Positions 11,138 through 20,540 of a stretch of 64,000 nt of DNA are shown here, piece by piece. Below the pieces are notes generated by a model, which was given only the letters and a program-made list of their open reading frames with translations, was not told the origin of the DNA and searched no databases. Location of the stretch: the NCBI GenBank assembly GCA_037127315.1, contig JBBBDQ010000348.1, positions 372,001 through 436,000 of the forward strand, read 5' to 3'. Origin of the DNA: Ascarosepion bandense (Eukaryota; Mollusca; Cephalopoda; Sepiida; Sepiidae). Both the position numbers and the translations under genes were made by a program. Every line of letters starts with the position of its first letter. Position 1 is the first letter of the stretch.

Positions 11138-11334
11138 GGTATTGAGTTGTGATGGTGCTTACTGCCAAGATTGTTGTTTTTTTTCAGTTGTTTATTAATA
11201 AAAAGATATTTTGGCTTTTGTCATATATCAAGACAGAGAGATAATAGGATTAATGTGGAGATGTTTGTTACTTAAGTGAGCAGAGTCATGCCGACTTCAA
11301 AGTTTCATGAAAGCACTACTATGATGTCCCCACT
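11138..11334 (-). other. TA-flanked insert with a partial hammerhead-like 3' half
   Basis: On the minus strand near 11320-11296 a GTG-CTTT-CAT hairpin is followed by GAAAC and a perfect 4-bp stem III (ACTT-TG-AAGT), then C as H17. The CUGANGA box that should precede it is not present (CATAGTA stands in its place), so this is at best a heavily mutated hammerhead. The insert lies between (TA)n arrays. Confidence 0.25.
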
Positions 11335-11515
11335 GATATATATATATATATATATATATATGAATAGAATGAGTAAAAAGTAAAGAACAGGTAGGAAAAG
11401 TGTCTTTAAACTAACATGATTCACTTTAATAAGCTTCTTCAGAGATTTTTTAAAGCCGTCTTTAGATTAAAGACACTTTTTTTTACCTGTTCTTTTCTTA
11501 TTCTATTCAACTTGT

Positions 11516-11568
<53 letters not shown>
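11335..11568 (-). mobile_element. TA-bounded foldback element with hammerhead-like apex
   Basis: Two (TA)n arrays (11335-11361 and 11521-11568) bracket an inverted repeat. The left arm (11366-11410) and right arm (11466-11510) pair over about 40 bases; the left arm contains GAACAGGTAGGAAAAGTGTC and the right arm its complement. The 55-base apex is a hammerhead-like core on the minus strand, so the arms act as a long stem I. Opposed frames at 11416-11682 and 11439-11675 are artefacts of the palindrome and the (TA)n array. Confidence 0.65.
11411..11446 (-). ncRNA. Degenerate hammerhead-like core at foldback apex
   Basis: Minus strand: CTGAAGA (11442-11436), stem II GCTT/AAGT with loop ATTA (11434-11423, one G-U), GAA (11422-11420), then TCATGT and H17 T11413. 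Position 15.1 is T rather than A, breaking the A15.1-U16.1 pair; otherwise the core matches. Flanking bases continue into stem I (TC with GA, then AA with TT) and on into the long arms. The motif is probably inactive because of the single 15.1 change. Confidence 0.45.
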
Positions 11569-11570
<2 letters not shown>

Positions 11571-11854
11571 AGGACAATATAAACACCTAAACAAAAGATC
11601 AGAATTCATTTCTAAATGCATAAATACAAACATTAAAAAATCCCTACACTCTGTACAGTCACATCTCAACTCCAAGCATTAAATGGTACCCCATAAGCTA
11701 AATCTAATGATGTTTATTTTCAATAAAAAACATTTAGTATCAAAGATAATATGTAAGAAAAATAAATAAAAAATAAGAAATAATTAAAACACACACATAG
11801 GCACACTGTCTCTCTCTCTCTGTCTTTGGCTCATTAGAAGGAAAGTGGAAACAG

Positions 11855-11915
11855 GATAGAGTGGCTCAGTGCTACCATTTTAGAATAAGGGAACTGAATT
11901 TAAATTTCTGCTTTT
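11855..11915 (+). repeat. tRNA-derived SINE head (relic)
   Basis: GTGGCTCAGTGCT resembles a polymerase III A box, and GAATTTAAATTTC about 35 bases later sits where a mutated B box would be. No tail of the abundant SINE family follows, so this is another family or a truncated copy. Confidence 0.4.
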
Positions 11916-12119
11916 GTTTTTGAAGTTCATTTGTTACTAGTGTCTTTAGAAAAAACATTAAACCATTTCAGTCAGTGCAAAATGCCCCATCACCAGTTAT
12001 CACCAGTGGAAGACTATGATGGTTAGCAGAAATGAGAGTGAGTGTGGGAAAAAATATGTGAGGATCACTCTCCCATCACTATCTTATTATGCTCTTCATG
12101 TGTGCATGGGTGTGCATGC

Positions 12120-12545
12120 ATGAAATAAGAGAAATTAAAGGAGTGGAAAGAAGAGAAAAAGGATGAAAAGAAAGAGGATAGATCCTCAAAAAATAGAACT
12201 GAAAGGAAAATAAAAGTAAATAGAAAGAAAGAAAAGCATTAAAAAAATAAAAGGAAGAAAGGAAAAATCAGTTAAAGGAGAAAGAAAAAAGAGGAAAGGG
12301 GAAATGATTAATAATAGACAAGAGAGAATGAGAACAATAAAATATGAAAGTTAAGGAAGAGTGAATAAAATAAAAGAAAGAATGTGAAAAGAAGGAAGAG
12401 GGATAGAATAAGATGGAAGGTAAATAGAGTGAGAGAAATTAGGAAGGATTGGAAAAAGAAAAGAGAAATAACAAAGTGATAAGGAAAAAAGAACAAGAAA
12501 AAAGTGGGAAAGAAATCAGAGAATAATTTGATTAGAGAGATGAAA
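12120..12545 (+). repeat. 420-base polypurine tract
   Basis: Almost every base on the plus strand is A or G (GAAAGAAGAGAAAAAGGATG-type text). The long minus-strand frame at 12308-12619 (Phe/Leu/Ser-rich) is just its translation. It is not a simple microsatellite, since no fixed unit is visible. Confidence 0.85.
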
Positions 12546-12559
12546 ACACTGTCGTTCCT

Positions 12560-15500
12560 TATGATGCTGTTATTGCTTGCCTTTGACGAGCCAAAGTAAA
12601 AACAACTTGAAAGTGGCAAGATTTCCAGCTTCTATCAAGAGAACAAATACCTTTATGGACGAGTATTAAGGCTCAAAATTCTTTCAAAACAACACTCTGA
12701 AGAAATCTCACTCTATCAAATGAAATAAGGAGTTCTAGTGGTTCCATCTATAATCAGGAGTAGCTATTACGCCAATGCATACTACAGTCTGTATTCATGT
12801 TTATGACCATAAACCTCCACACTAATTGATTTGAATAAAGAGAATAAGTATATAAATTTATAAATATATGTTTTATATAACTGATAACTTTTTCTACAGT
12901 GGTGACCTCATGTATAATATTTCTTGTTAAATTTGTCTCAAACCCTGAAAGTCATGAGTTCAATCCCTAGGCTAGGCAGTGCAAGGGTTAGGTGCAGAGG
13001 TATGCCCTAAGGAGTGAAAATATGATTAATGTGCAAGGTTAATTTAAACAGAACAAGCTAGTTACAACTGGCAAATTTTCCCAAGGCATTTAACACTCAT
13101 GACGTCTTGTGCAGTTGATAGTACATTGTAGATTGCAAATCCTTGTTGCCTCTTCTCCATTTTTATGAATTGGATTTCACCACAAATTATCATATGTCAA
13201 AGTTTCAATTCTTCATATTGGTGGGTTAAGAAACTTGTGCTTCCTTTCTTCAGTCATGTCACTCTGGTCCCAGTGTAAGATTAGTTATAATTGTTATCAG
13301 AAATCCAAAACAGGACAATTCCAAGGAGTGAGAAGAATATGCACTTGCCATAGACAAAATATTCCATTCAAAGATCATAGTAAAATAATGTGATAGGACT
13401 GTGAAGAAAGTAGGAGAGTATAAAAATCAAACATTTTGTGATAAAAACAACAAAGATTAGGATGATAGTTTAAAAGAATCATTAAAATCCATGCTGAAAG
13501 AAAAGAATTGATGGATATTTTCTGACCATAAAATATTTTAATTTATAATGAGGAACATCTCTACTCTGAGTGGTCTGCATCATTTCTGGGAAGGATAGGG
13601 AGGGTTTTGATATTTCATGTTAAAATTTATTTAAATTTAAAAAATGATATTGAACAAACTGAGGTATTGTAGGTATTTTCTATTTTATAAGTGATTTAAT
13701 CAGTAAGCATGCAATGAACAATAGAAGCCTACTCTTTGCATGTTCTTGGGTTAAATTAATGTCTATACATAAAAAATTTCCTCTCTTTAATGGCAAACTT
13801 TCAACAGAACCTGATTTTTCTTGTTTTTTTCTTTTACCCAATTTTTTTCTAATGAATGCCATGTAAGTATCTTTTTTAAAAACTTTTCTGTTGTTTAGGT
13901 TCATGTCTTAATTCCAAGTGATATTTAAATGCTGTTTAAAAGCCACAGTAATTTAGGCCAGTGGAAATCCAAAAAGAAAAGATGGCAGCTCACCAGAATA
14001 TAACAAGCTAATAAGAATCAGTTCTTTGTCCCCAACAGAGTTTCCTAATTCAGCAGTATCAATTATTCATAGACCTATAACACTTTTCCCAATTTAGATT
14101 TGGGATAAGGTTAAATTATTAAAAGGTAAGTGTGACCTGTTTCATTCTTATTAAATTATTGAGCAAAGCAAATAGAGTAGAAAATAGATAAACATTCAAG
14201 TGTAGTTCAATGAGAAAGTTATGTGACATTTTTCCAAAGTAACTTGCCATCTCACTTTGAGGAAGAGGTACTTTTTCATCCTGAAGGGTTTTTATCATAG
14301 ATTCAGTAATAATAACAAGTTTAACACATTATAAATAAAGTCTTCTTAAAATTTTAGCTTTTTTTGCTTACTCTACCTTGATGATACATGTTAAGTAGGT
14401 TACTTGTAATTTTCCTCTGCTTTCTATGTGTCTTTAGTATGTTAAATTCTCTCAGCCTTTTTTCCTCATTCTAAAGAATTTCATCTGTCTCTTTTTGTTA
14501 TGTTACTGTAATTCTCCTTGGAAATGTAAAGATCTTTACTCCTCTTGAATGGTTGAGCTTCCTCATCACCAATATGGTATATCAATTCATGTCAAGCCAT
14601 GTACTTCCTCAGCAAATGACTCTCTTGGGAAAAAAGAGCTCCAAAAAGCATCACTACTGTCTATGTAGGATTCTTTATATAATGTTTTACTAGCCACTAC
14701 TTGTGATTCTTAGTGGGACAGTTTGAGTCAGACTGTAATGACCAGCACTTTGGTTTGTTTATGATCAGTTTCTTTTCAGCTCCTGTTTTTTGTAAGTCTT
14801 CTATAAAGGAAGGTTAATGGAGCAGAGGTTGAGCACTTGAGCAAGTCATTCTTTTTTAACTACCTTACCTGTCTCACATGTAGCAAAAAAAGAGCACCAA
14901 AGAAAACTGTGAAGAGCCATAATTTAACGTAACTCATAAATACAAAAGAGAGTGATTAGAGAATAGCAAAATATAGAGCAATAGGATAGGAAGAAGTGGG
15001 TTCGTTATTATCTCAAGGCTATTTGTGTGAGGTGAAAAATGAAGAGCATCGGCCAAAATTCAGACGCTACATATTTTATTTTCAAGTGTTGCAATAGTTA
15101 TGGCTGTTAGTCTCAATCCGCATTGGAATGATTGCAAAATACTTTTTCCTCTCCAGTTTATAGGCAGAAGCACACAAATGCATGCTGGGATTTCTTTCTA
15201 CCCAATAAAACAGGCCAGTTCTTAGTGTCATCTGACTCAGTACTAATCTGTCTGGACTTGAAGTCAGACAACTGTGTTTGTTCATCCGAACTTGTTTGTG
15301 TTTCAATCCTAATTCATAGTTTTTGAAATTTTTTCCATACAACTGTTTGGCCTTATTACAGATAATTTGCTTTACATATATTGTTTGCCTGCATTTTTTG
15401 GCTTTGTTCTTTTCTTTTTCTTGTGATTGCTTATTGCAAGCTTTGTCAAATCTGTTATTGGGCCATTCTGCCATTTATTTATTTACATTAAACAATGACC

Positions 15501-15644
15501 ACTCACTCCAAATGGGCATCCCTATTCTCTGTGCGATTATATTAGTCTTTGAAAGTTAGATTTAAGCCTTGTTGAAGTCATTTTATGACTTCTCTCTCCA
15601 AGAGAATTCCCAATTTGATTAAACCCTATTTAAAAAAATATGAT
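12560..15644. other. No recognised gene
   Basis: A possible SINE B-box scrap (GAGTTCAATCCC) is at 12957-12968. The longest frame (15082-15474, minus) has strong opposing frames and no recognisable domain. I see nothing else. Confidence 0.45.
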
Positions 15645-15828
15645 TAGAATTTGAACTCAGCTGTCTGATTTTCAATTCCAAGCAGTTATCCATTATACCA
15701 GCCACATATCCATGCTTACAGCACATGATATCCCCATGTGGTCACCAATCTGGGTACTGACCAGACTCATTACTTAAATTAGCTGATCAGATAAGTATGG
15801 ATCTTTCAACCTGATAGTGCTGTAAGCC
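15645..15828 (-). mobile_element. 5S-rRNA/tRNA-like composite SINE (relic)
   Basis: Read on the minus strand, 15828-15714 follows the layout of an animal 5S rRNA over about 115 bases: TACAGCAC at the start, CAGGTTGAAAG, TCTGATCAGCTAATTTAAGT in the box A region, GGTCAGTAC, GATTGGTGACC (box C region) and TGTGCTGTAAGC at the end. It is far too diverged to be a functional 5S gene. Directly downstream on the same strand, 15705-15645 looks like a tRNA head (GGCTGGTATAATGGATAA as A box, GAGTTCAAATTCT as B box). A second copy with the same order is at 35601-35411, which argues for a real composite family rather than a chance neighbour. Confidence 0.65.
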
Positions 15829-16384
15829 TTGATATCCATGAAACTCTACCAAGAGAAAATGCAATGACATCTATCTAACCCAAATGACTGCAAATAGCCG
15901 AAAGAAAAGATACTGCATGGAAAGTACTGAAAAAAAGGATGAAAAACACAGATATGGACCAACAGACCAATGGCTGATAAATACCAGACTGAAAGTAAAG
16001 AGCTTAATAATTGCTGTACAAGACCAGAGTTTTCTAGTACAGATCCTATCACCATATACATAAAGGTCAGGATCTGTTAAGATGATAAGGAAACTCTTCA
16101 TCACAAGCTGGTCTCAAGTTGGCAAAATGGACAAAACCAAGTACATTCACAGGTACAGTCACACATTAAGGCAGTGACATAATTTCTACAGAAAATACAA
16201 AATCAAAACCAATTGGTATAAACATCATATGAAATTGGTCATCATTCTTTGTGACATACACATCCATACTGTCAGAGATGAAAGCTTACAAAAATTAACA
16301 ATGTTGTATACTTATTGACATAGTAATATCATTGGAAAGAAAGACTGTCAAAAAAGACCAGTAAAAATATAAAAAGAGTGACAT

Positions 16385-16835
16385 ATAATATCAATCTTCC
16401 TATATAGCAGTGAATGCTGGACAATTTCTTTATAGGTGAAGTGAAGATTTTATAAACTACAGATGCAGTTTTACTGAAGGATGCTGAAAATACTTCAGAT
16501 GAAACATGTGAGCAAGAAAGACTTGAAAATTAAGAAAAATAGGTAAAAAAAGACACTTGTACATAGAATCAGAAAAGTTGAAATTTCTGGAACAGAACCA
16601 GGAAAGAGAGCTTGGAGCATTTAACACTTGTTTGATATATTGGTGGCAAATGAAGCAGAGAGAAACTGAGTAGTCATTTATAAAAGCTCATTAGATAATG
16701 AGCTTGTATAAATTTTTAGCAGAACAGGAATTAGAAGGGATAGTAAAAGCATAAACATTGGTAAGAGTTAAAAAGGATAGGAGGTTATGGAGAACCATGA
16801 TTGGCCAAGTTCTAAAGAAACATGTCACATAAAAA
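16385..16835 (+). pseudogene. LINE reverse transcriptase C-terminal relic (family A, copy 1)
   Basis: Out-of-frame pieces read as the C-terminal end of a LINE polyprotein. They include a GCESWT-type site decayed to Q*MLDNF, ETCEQERLEN, KSLEHLTL-like residues and a final RRLWRTMIGQVLKKHVT block, followed by a stop and an A-rich end. The same order is seen, much better preserved, at 32358-32800. There are many stops and frameshifts. Confidence 0.6.
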
Positions 16836-16977
16836 ATGTCATAAAATCTTGGTAAAAGACTGCAATTAGCAATGCTGTAGCATGTTTAGACTAAAGCATC
16901 TCTAACAGTCTTTAGATCAGATTAATACCAAATGAAGATAAACAATACAGTTCACTTGCTAAAATTGCTAAAATTTT

Positions 16978-17170
16978 TATTTTTATTTTTATAATCATAT
17001 CACCCCAAGTAAGGAATTTTACTGCTACAGTTTGCAAGGGGTTACATAGGAAGAAAATTCTGAGAAAGAGTGACAGGTTATAGGGGTGTTAGGAAGTGGG
17101 TAAGAGAAGGATGAGAATACTGATGAGAGTGGAGTGGAGATTGTAGCTATATATTCTTTATAGTTTCTTC
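16978..17170 (-). mobile_element. LINE 3' end (family B)
   Basis: This is the minus-strand 3' UTR end of the LINE family seen at 33.5, 44.3 and 48.8 kb. It has the terminal signature AACCCCTTGCAA...GTAGCAGTAAAATTCC, then TTGGGGTGATATGATTATAA and a T-rich plus strand. It is truncated at its 5' side at about 17170. Confidence 0.7.
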
Positions 17171-18584
17171 TGGAATCAAATAGAGTTAGCTGACCATAAA
17201 GTTGGATATTTCAAGAAAGGATATATTTTTCTATTATTTTTCATTTATGCTATGTGCTGTATTAATCAACTTTGTTGGATGAAATGAATTTGTATCAGTT
17301 GCAAGTGTGTTGCTCAAGAAAAGAGGATTTCAACTTGTCAAAGAGAATTCTAGCTTGAAATCTCTGAGAATAAAGTGACAGAATGATTTTGCTGGGTTTG
17401 CCATTCACCTCTGTCACCTGTGCAAATGATGAACAAACAAAAATACCCCCTCCTCTTCTCGTGAGAAAATAAAATGCATGAAGAAACAGCTGAAGTCTAC
17501 TTTCCCCTTATCAGTCATTTTCATAGAATCTATGACAAAACATCAATCAATTTGCTGTGGAAACTTGATTCTTCATAACACTGCCTTCACAACAATTGAC
17601 TTTCCATCACTCTTCTCTCTTCAGATTAAATATGAAAAAATCACAAACATTGTAATAAAATATTTCTGACATATTCGCCATCAATCTGTGCTTTTGATTC
17701 CCAGGTAAAACCAGAAAGAAGGCCCTTATCTGACCCCAAAAAGAAACCAAAGTAGTAAATGTAGATATCAATAAAGATATTGAAGTGGAGAGAGAAAAAA
17801 ATTGTTATTATATGAATAGAGAGTAATTGCAAATATATATTAAGCTGCACTGAGTCTGGATCAAGGCCATAGGTTTAAGAAACCCAGTGAGGATCAAACT
17901 CACTGCAGTAATTATAATAATAGTAATAATATGTGCTTGCTCTCTATTATTCCAAAGTAAAGCATCTGCTGATATCTATGAAGCTTACATAACACTATAT
18001 AAGATTTTATTATGCAAATTCACAATAAAATTGGTATTAAGTAACCTATAATAAAACATTTAGGATATATTTATCTGTTAAATATACCATGTGAATTTCA
18101 TGCTACTAGTACAGATTTTTATTGGAAATATTTGCAATAACTTATTTTGTATTTTCTGTTTCATTATGCAATTTCAAAGTTGTTTATTCTTTTGTAAATA
18201 GATATATATATATATTTTAATTTCAAATAAATAAATGTTACCATGAATTGTGAGAAAAGTTTAACATCAAAAGAGAAACAAGGTATTGTAAAATTACTGA
18301 TTAAGAACAAGATGATAGAAATTACAAAATATTTGAACAGTAATCAGAGAAAAATCATAAAAGAAACTGAAAATATTAATAAGAACAAAAATAATCCTGA
18401 GTGTTACAAAAAAATTAAGAAAAATATAAGAAATTCAAAATATGCAAGAAAAGTGAATTTTTTTTCTTTTGACCAAATGTGATATGACAAACCATAAATG
18501 CAAAATGAATTTTTGATATTTATACTAAACAAGTATCCCAAGGAATTGAATGTTTGAAGACTAACATATTCTTCCTCTTCTATG
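17171..18584. other. No recognised gene; one dispersed repeat
   Basis: At 17845-17935 a segment with ACCCAGTGAGGATCAAA and a trailing (TAA)n-like end matches, in inverse orientation, 34030-34105. This is probably a pair of SINE relics with TAA-rich tails. The Lys/Asn-rich frame at 18243-18482 is AT-bias. Confidence 0.4.
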
Positions 18585-18770
18585 TGCTATGTGCAGTCAT
18601 TGCTCACCACAATTTCCTGTCCTTTGGCACTCTTTTAAATTTTGTCTTTTCATTATCTCTCCTAATCTCTGCTCTGCCAACCATTTAGACAAGCTTGTTT
18701 GTTAGGTTATGCAATGCTTTCATCTGTCCCTTTTGCTTTCATTATGTCTTGTAAGTGTCAAATTAAGACT
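18585..18770 (+). repeat. Dispersed repeat, copy 2 of 3
   Basis: It shares ACCATTTAGACAAGCTTGTT with 1720-1740, and TTTTGCTTTCATTATGTCTT with 21990-22015. Class unknown. Confidence 0.4.
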
Positions 18771-19614
18771 TACACATACAACATCATATTTAAGCTGTAG
18801 CTTAGCTTTTTTATGTAAATAAGACATTTGATTAACTTGGATATTTTTTAAAATAACCAAAAATTAACTGCTACAAAATTCATAATTCCGAATTTCTATA
18901 TCAGACAATATGCTAAAGTAAACATGTTTTTGCTTTGTATATGTTTGAAAAGACGTATTGTATTTACATGGTCTATTTGTATGTTTTTATAGCTCGCATA
19001 AGTATATAAAGAATTAGAGCATGTAAAAGTCAATAGTTAAGTAGTCAAGGTGAGTATTGTTCATGAGATATTTACTCAGCTTAGATTAGTATGATACAAA
19101 GCTATAGTAATGATCAGCCCTAAGGACTGAACTCACTCGACTGGCCATTATTTTATTATAGATGTTCAGTTTTATTCATTAAAGCCAATGCTATTTGATC
19201 GAGCAGATTTTTTTGTATGAACTATTCAGGCAAAATCATATATAATGATAACATATAGTTTTAAGGTCTGCTATATTCATATGATAAGATAGTTTAATAT
19301 CTAGGATAGAGTGTATATAAATAAGAGTAGTGTGGACACAAAGTTCAACATTGAGTGGTAACAGTCATGCTTGAATGCAGTCTTCAAGCCATGTGGGTTG
19401 GACAGTAACTCAACTATTTATACATGTTAGTTGTTGAAGCATTATGGATTGCAAGGTCAATTATTTCTGGTTTATTGTTCTATTCTAAATGTTATTAATA
19501 GGCAAGAAAGGCTATCTTAAATTATTCTAAGTGTTATTGATTGTAATCCTAGAAAGAGTTTATTTTATTAGCTATTGTATCGGGATATTTGTGAACTTTT
19601 AAATATCTTTTATT
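18771..19614. other. AT-rich, no recognised feature
   Basis: No frames, motifs or repeats that I can identify. Confidence 0.4.
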
Positions 19615-19621
19615 CATTAAA

Positions 19622-19744
19622 GAGAAAGAGAGAGATAGAGAAATGTATATGTATATACACACACACACATACAAATATATATGTGTGTGCATGCATACAC
19701 ACACACACACACACGCACACACGCACACACACAAACACACACAG

Positions 19745-19794
<50 letters not shown>
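19622..19794. repeat. Compound (GA)n/(CA)n/(TA)n microsatellite
   Basis: GAGAGA, ACACAC with scattered GCAC units, and a terminal (TA)n array. Five overlapping frames of Tyr/Ile or Cys/Val or Thr/His repeats are its translations. Confidence 0.95.
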
Positions 19795-19797
<3 letters not shown>

Positions 19798-19984
19798 CCA
19801 ATCACCCCTAAATGGAAATAAAGAACATGAAAGAAACATACCTCAACTTAAGAAGACACAAAGTATTTCACAATAGAGACTAGGAAATTCACAAAGAAAA
19901 TAAAAACACTTAGGTCAGAGTGAAATACAATTCAAAATTGAATGTTTTGATCATGTATATATTGACTATGAAATCAAACTGAGA

Positions 19985-20345
19985 AATTTCCCCTGCCAAA
20001 AATAAATACTCATGAATTTAAGTGTAATACTAGACTGGCAGCAAAGTATCATTAATTTACCATTTAAATGACTAGATGTAACTGTAAATTCCATGGTAAC
20101 AGTTTCTTCTGTTGTACATGTTGCTTGTGGAATTCTCTTTTGGCTAATTACTACCCAGTCAATTTTGATCTTCAAAAATTTAAATGCAATGTCAATCATT
20201 ATCTTCTATCTTAATTCTTATTCTTTTAATGTCCTCTCTCATCAATTGTACTTTTCCTCATACATTCAGTTTATATTCTCTAACATTCAGTAAGCACTTG
20301 CGTTCTAGTGGCCTTATTGCTTTGCCTGAAATGAAATGACTAAAA
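19985..20345 (+). mobile_element. LINE 3' fragment (family B)
   Basis: Parts correspond to the last coding segment of family B (GTGGAATTC...AATTTTGATCTTCAAAAATT, then AAATGCAATGTCAATCATTA) and its 3' UTR signature, decayed to AGTAAGCACTTGCG...GTGGCCTTATTGC and TGAAATGAAATGACTAAAAA. It is highly diverged. A SINE tail lies 125 bases downstream in the same orientation. Confidence 0.6.
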
Positions 20346-20470
20346 AAGTCAGAAATGTTGCTTATGACAAGACCTGAACTCACATTCCATTCTTTAGGAG
20401 TACATGTTTCATAAATATTGTCTTAAACATTTTCAACCATGAAAACCTAAATGATTAAGCTAAGTACATA

Positions 20471-20540
20471 TCTGTCATGTCTCTTTCAAGACATGATTGC
20501 CCAAAGAGTGTATTACATATGGCACTTAACTGACTGACAT
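20471..20540 (+). mobile_element. SINE tail fragment (main tRNA-SINE family)
   Basis: Only the last 70 bases of the family: TCATGTCTCTTTCAAGACAT palindrome, GATTGCCCAAAGAGTGTATT, and the terminal GGCACTTAACTGACTGA. The tRNA-like head and body are missing. Confidence 0.8.

Noticed and set aside
12308..12619. Phe/Leu-rich 103-codon frame resembling a membrane protein
   Set aside because: It is the translation of a polypurine tract, and stops are rare there for compositional reasons.
15082..15474. 130-codon minus-strand frame
   Set aside because: It overlaps open frames on the other strand, is Lys/Asn-rich as expected from AT bias, and has no motif.
15714..15828. Functional 5S rRNA gene
   Set aside because: Far too diverged from animal 5S, single, and joined to a tRNA-like segment; better read as a SINE relic.
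19549..19876. Several overlapping frames with Tyr-Ile, Cys-Val or Thr-His repeats (also at 28232, 50063, 61603, 62634 and elsewhere)
   Set aside because: They are six-frame translations of dinucleotide microsatellites.
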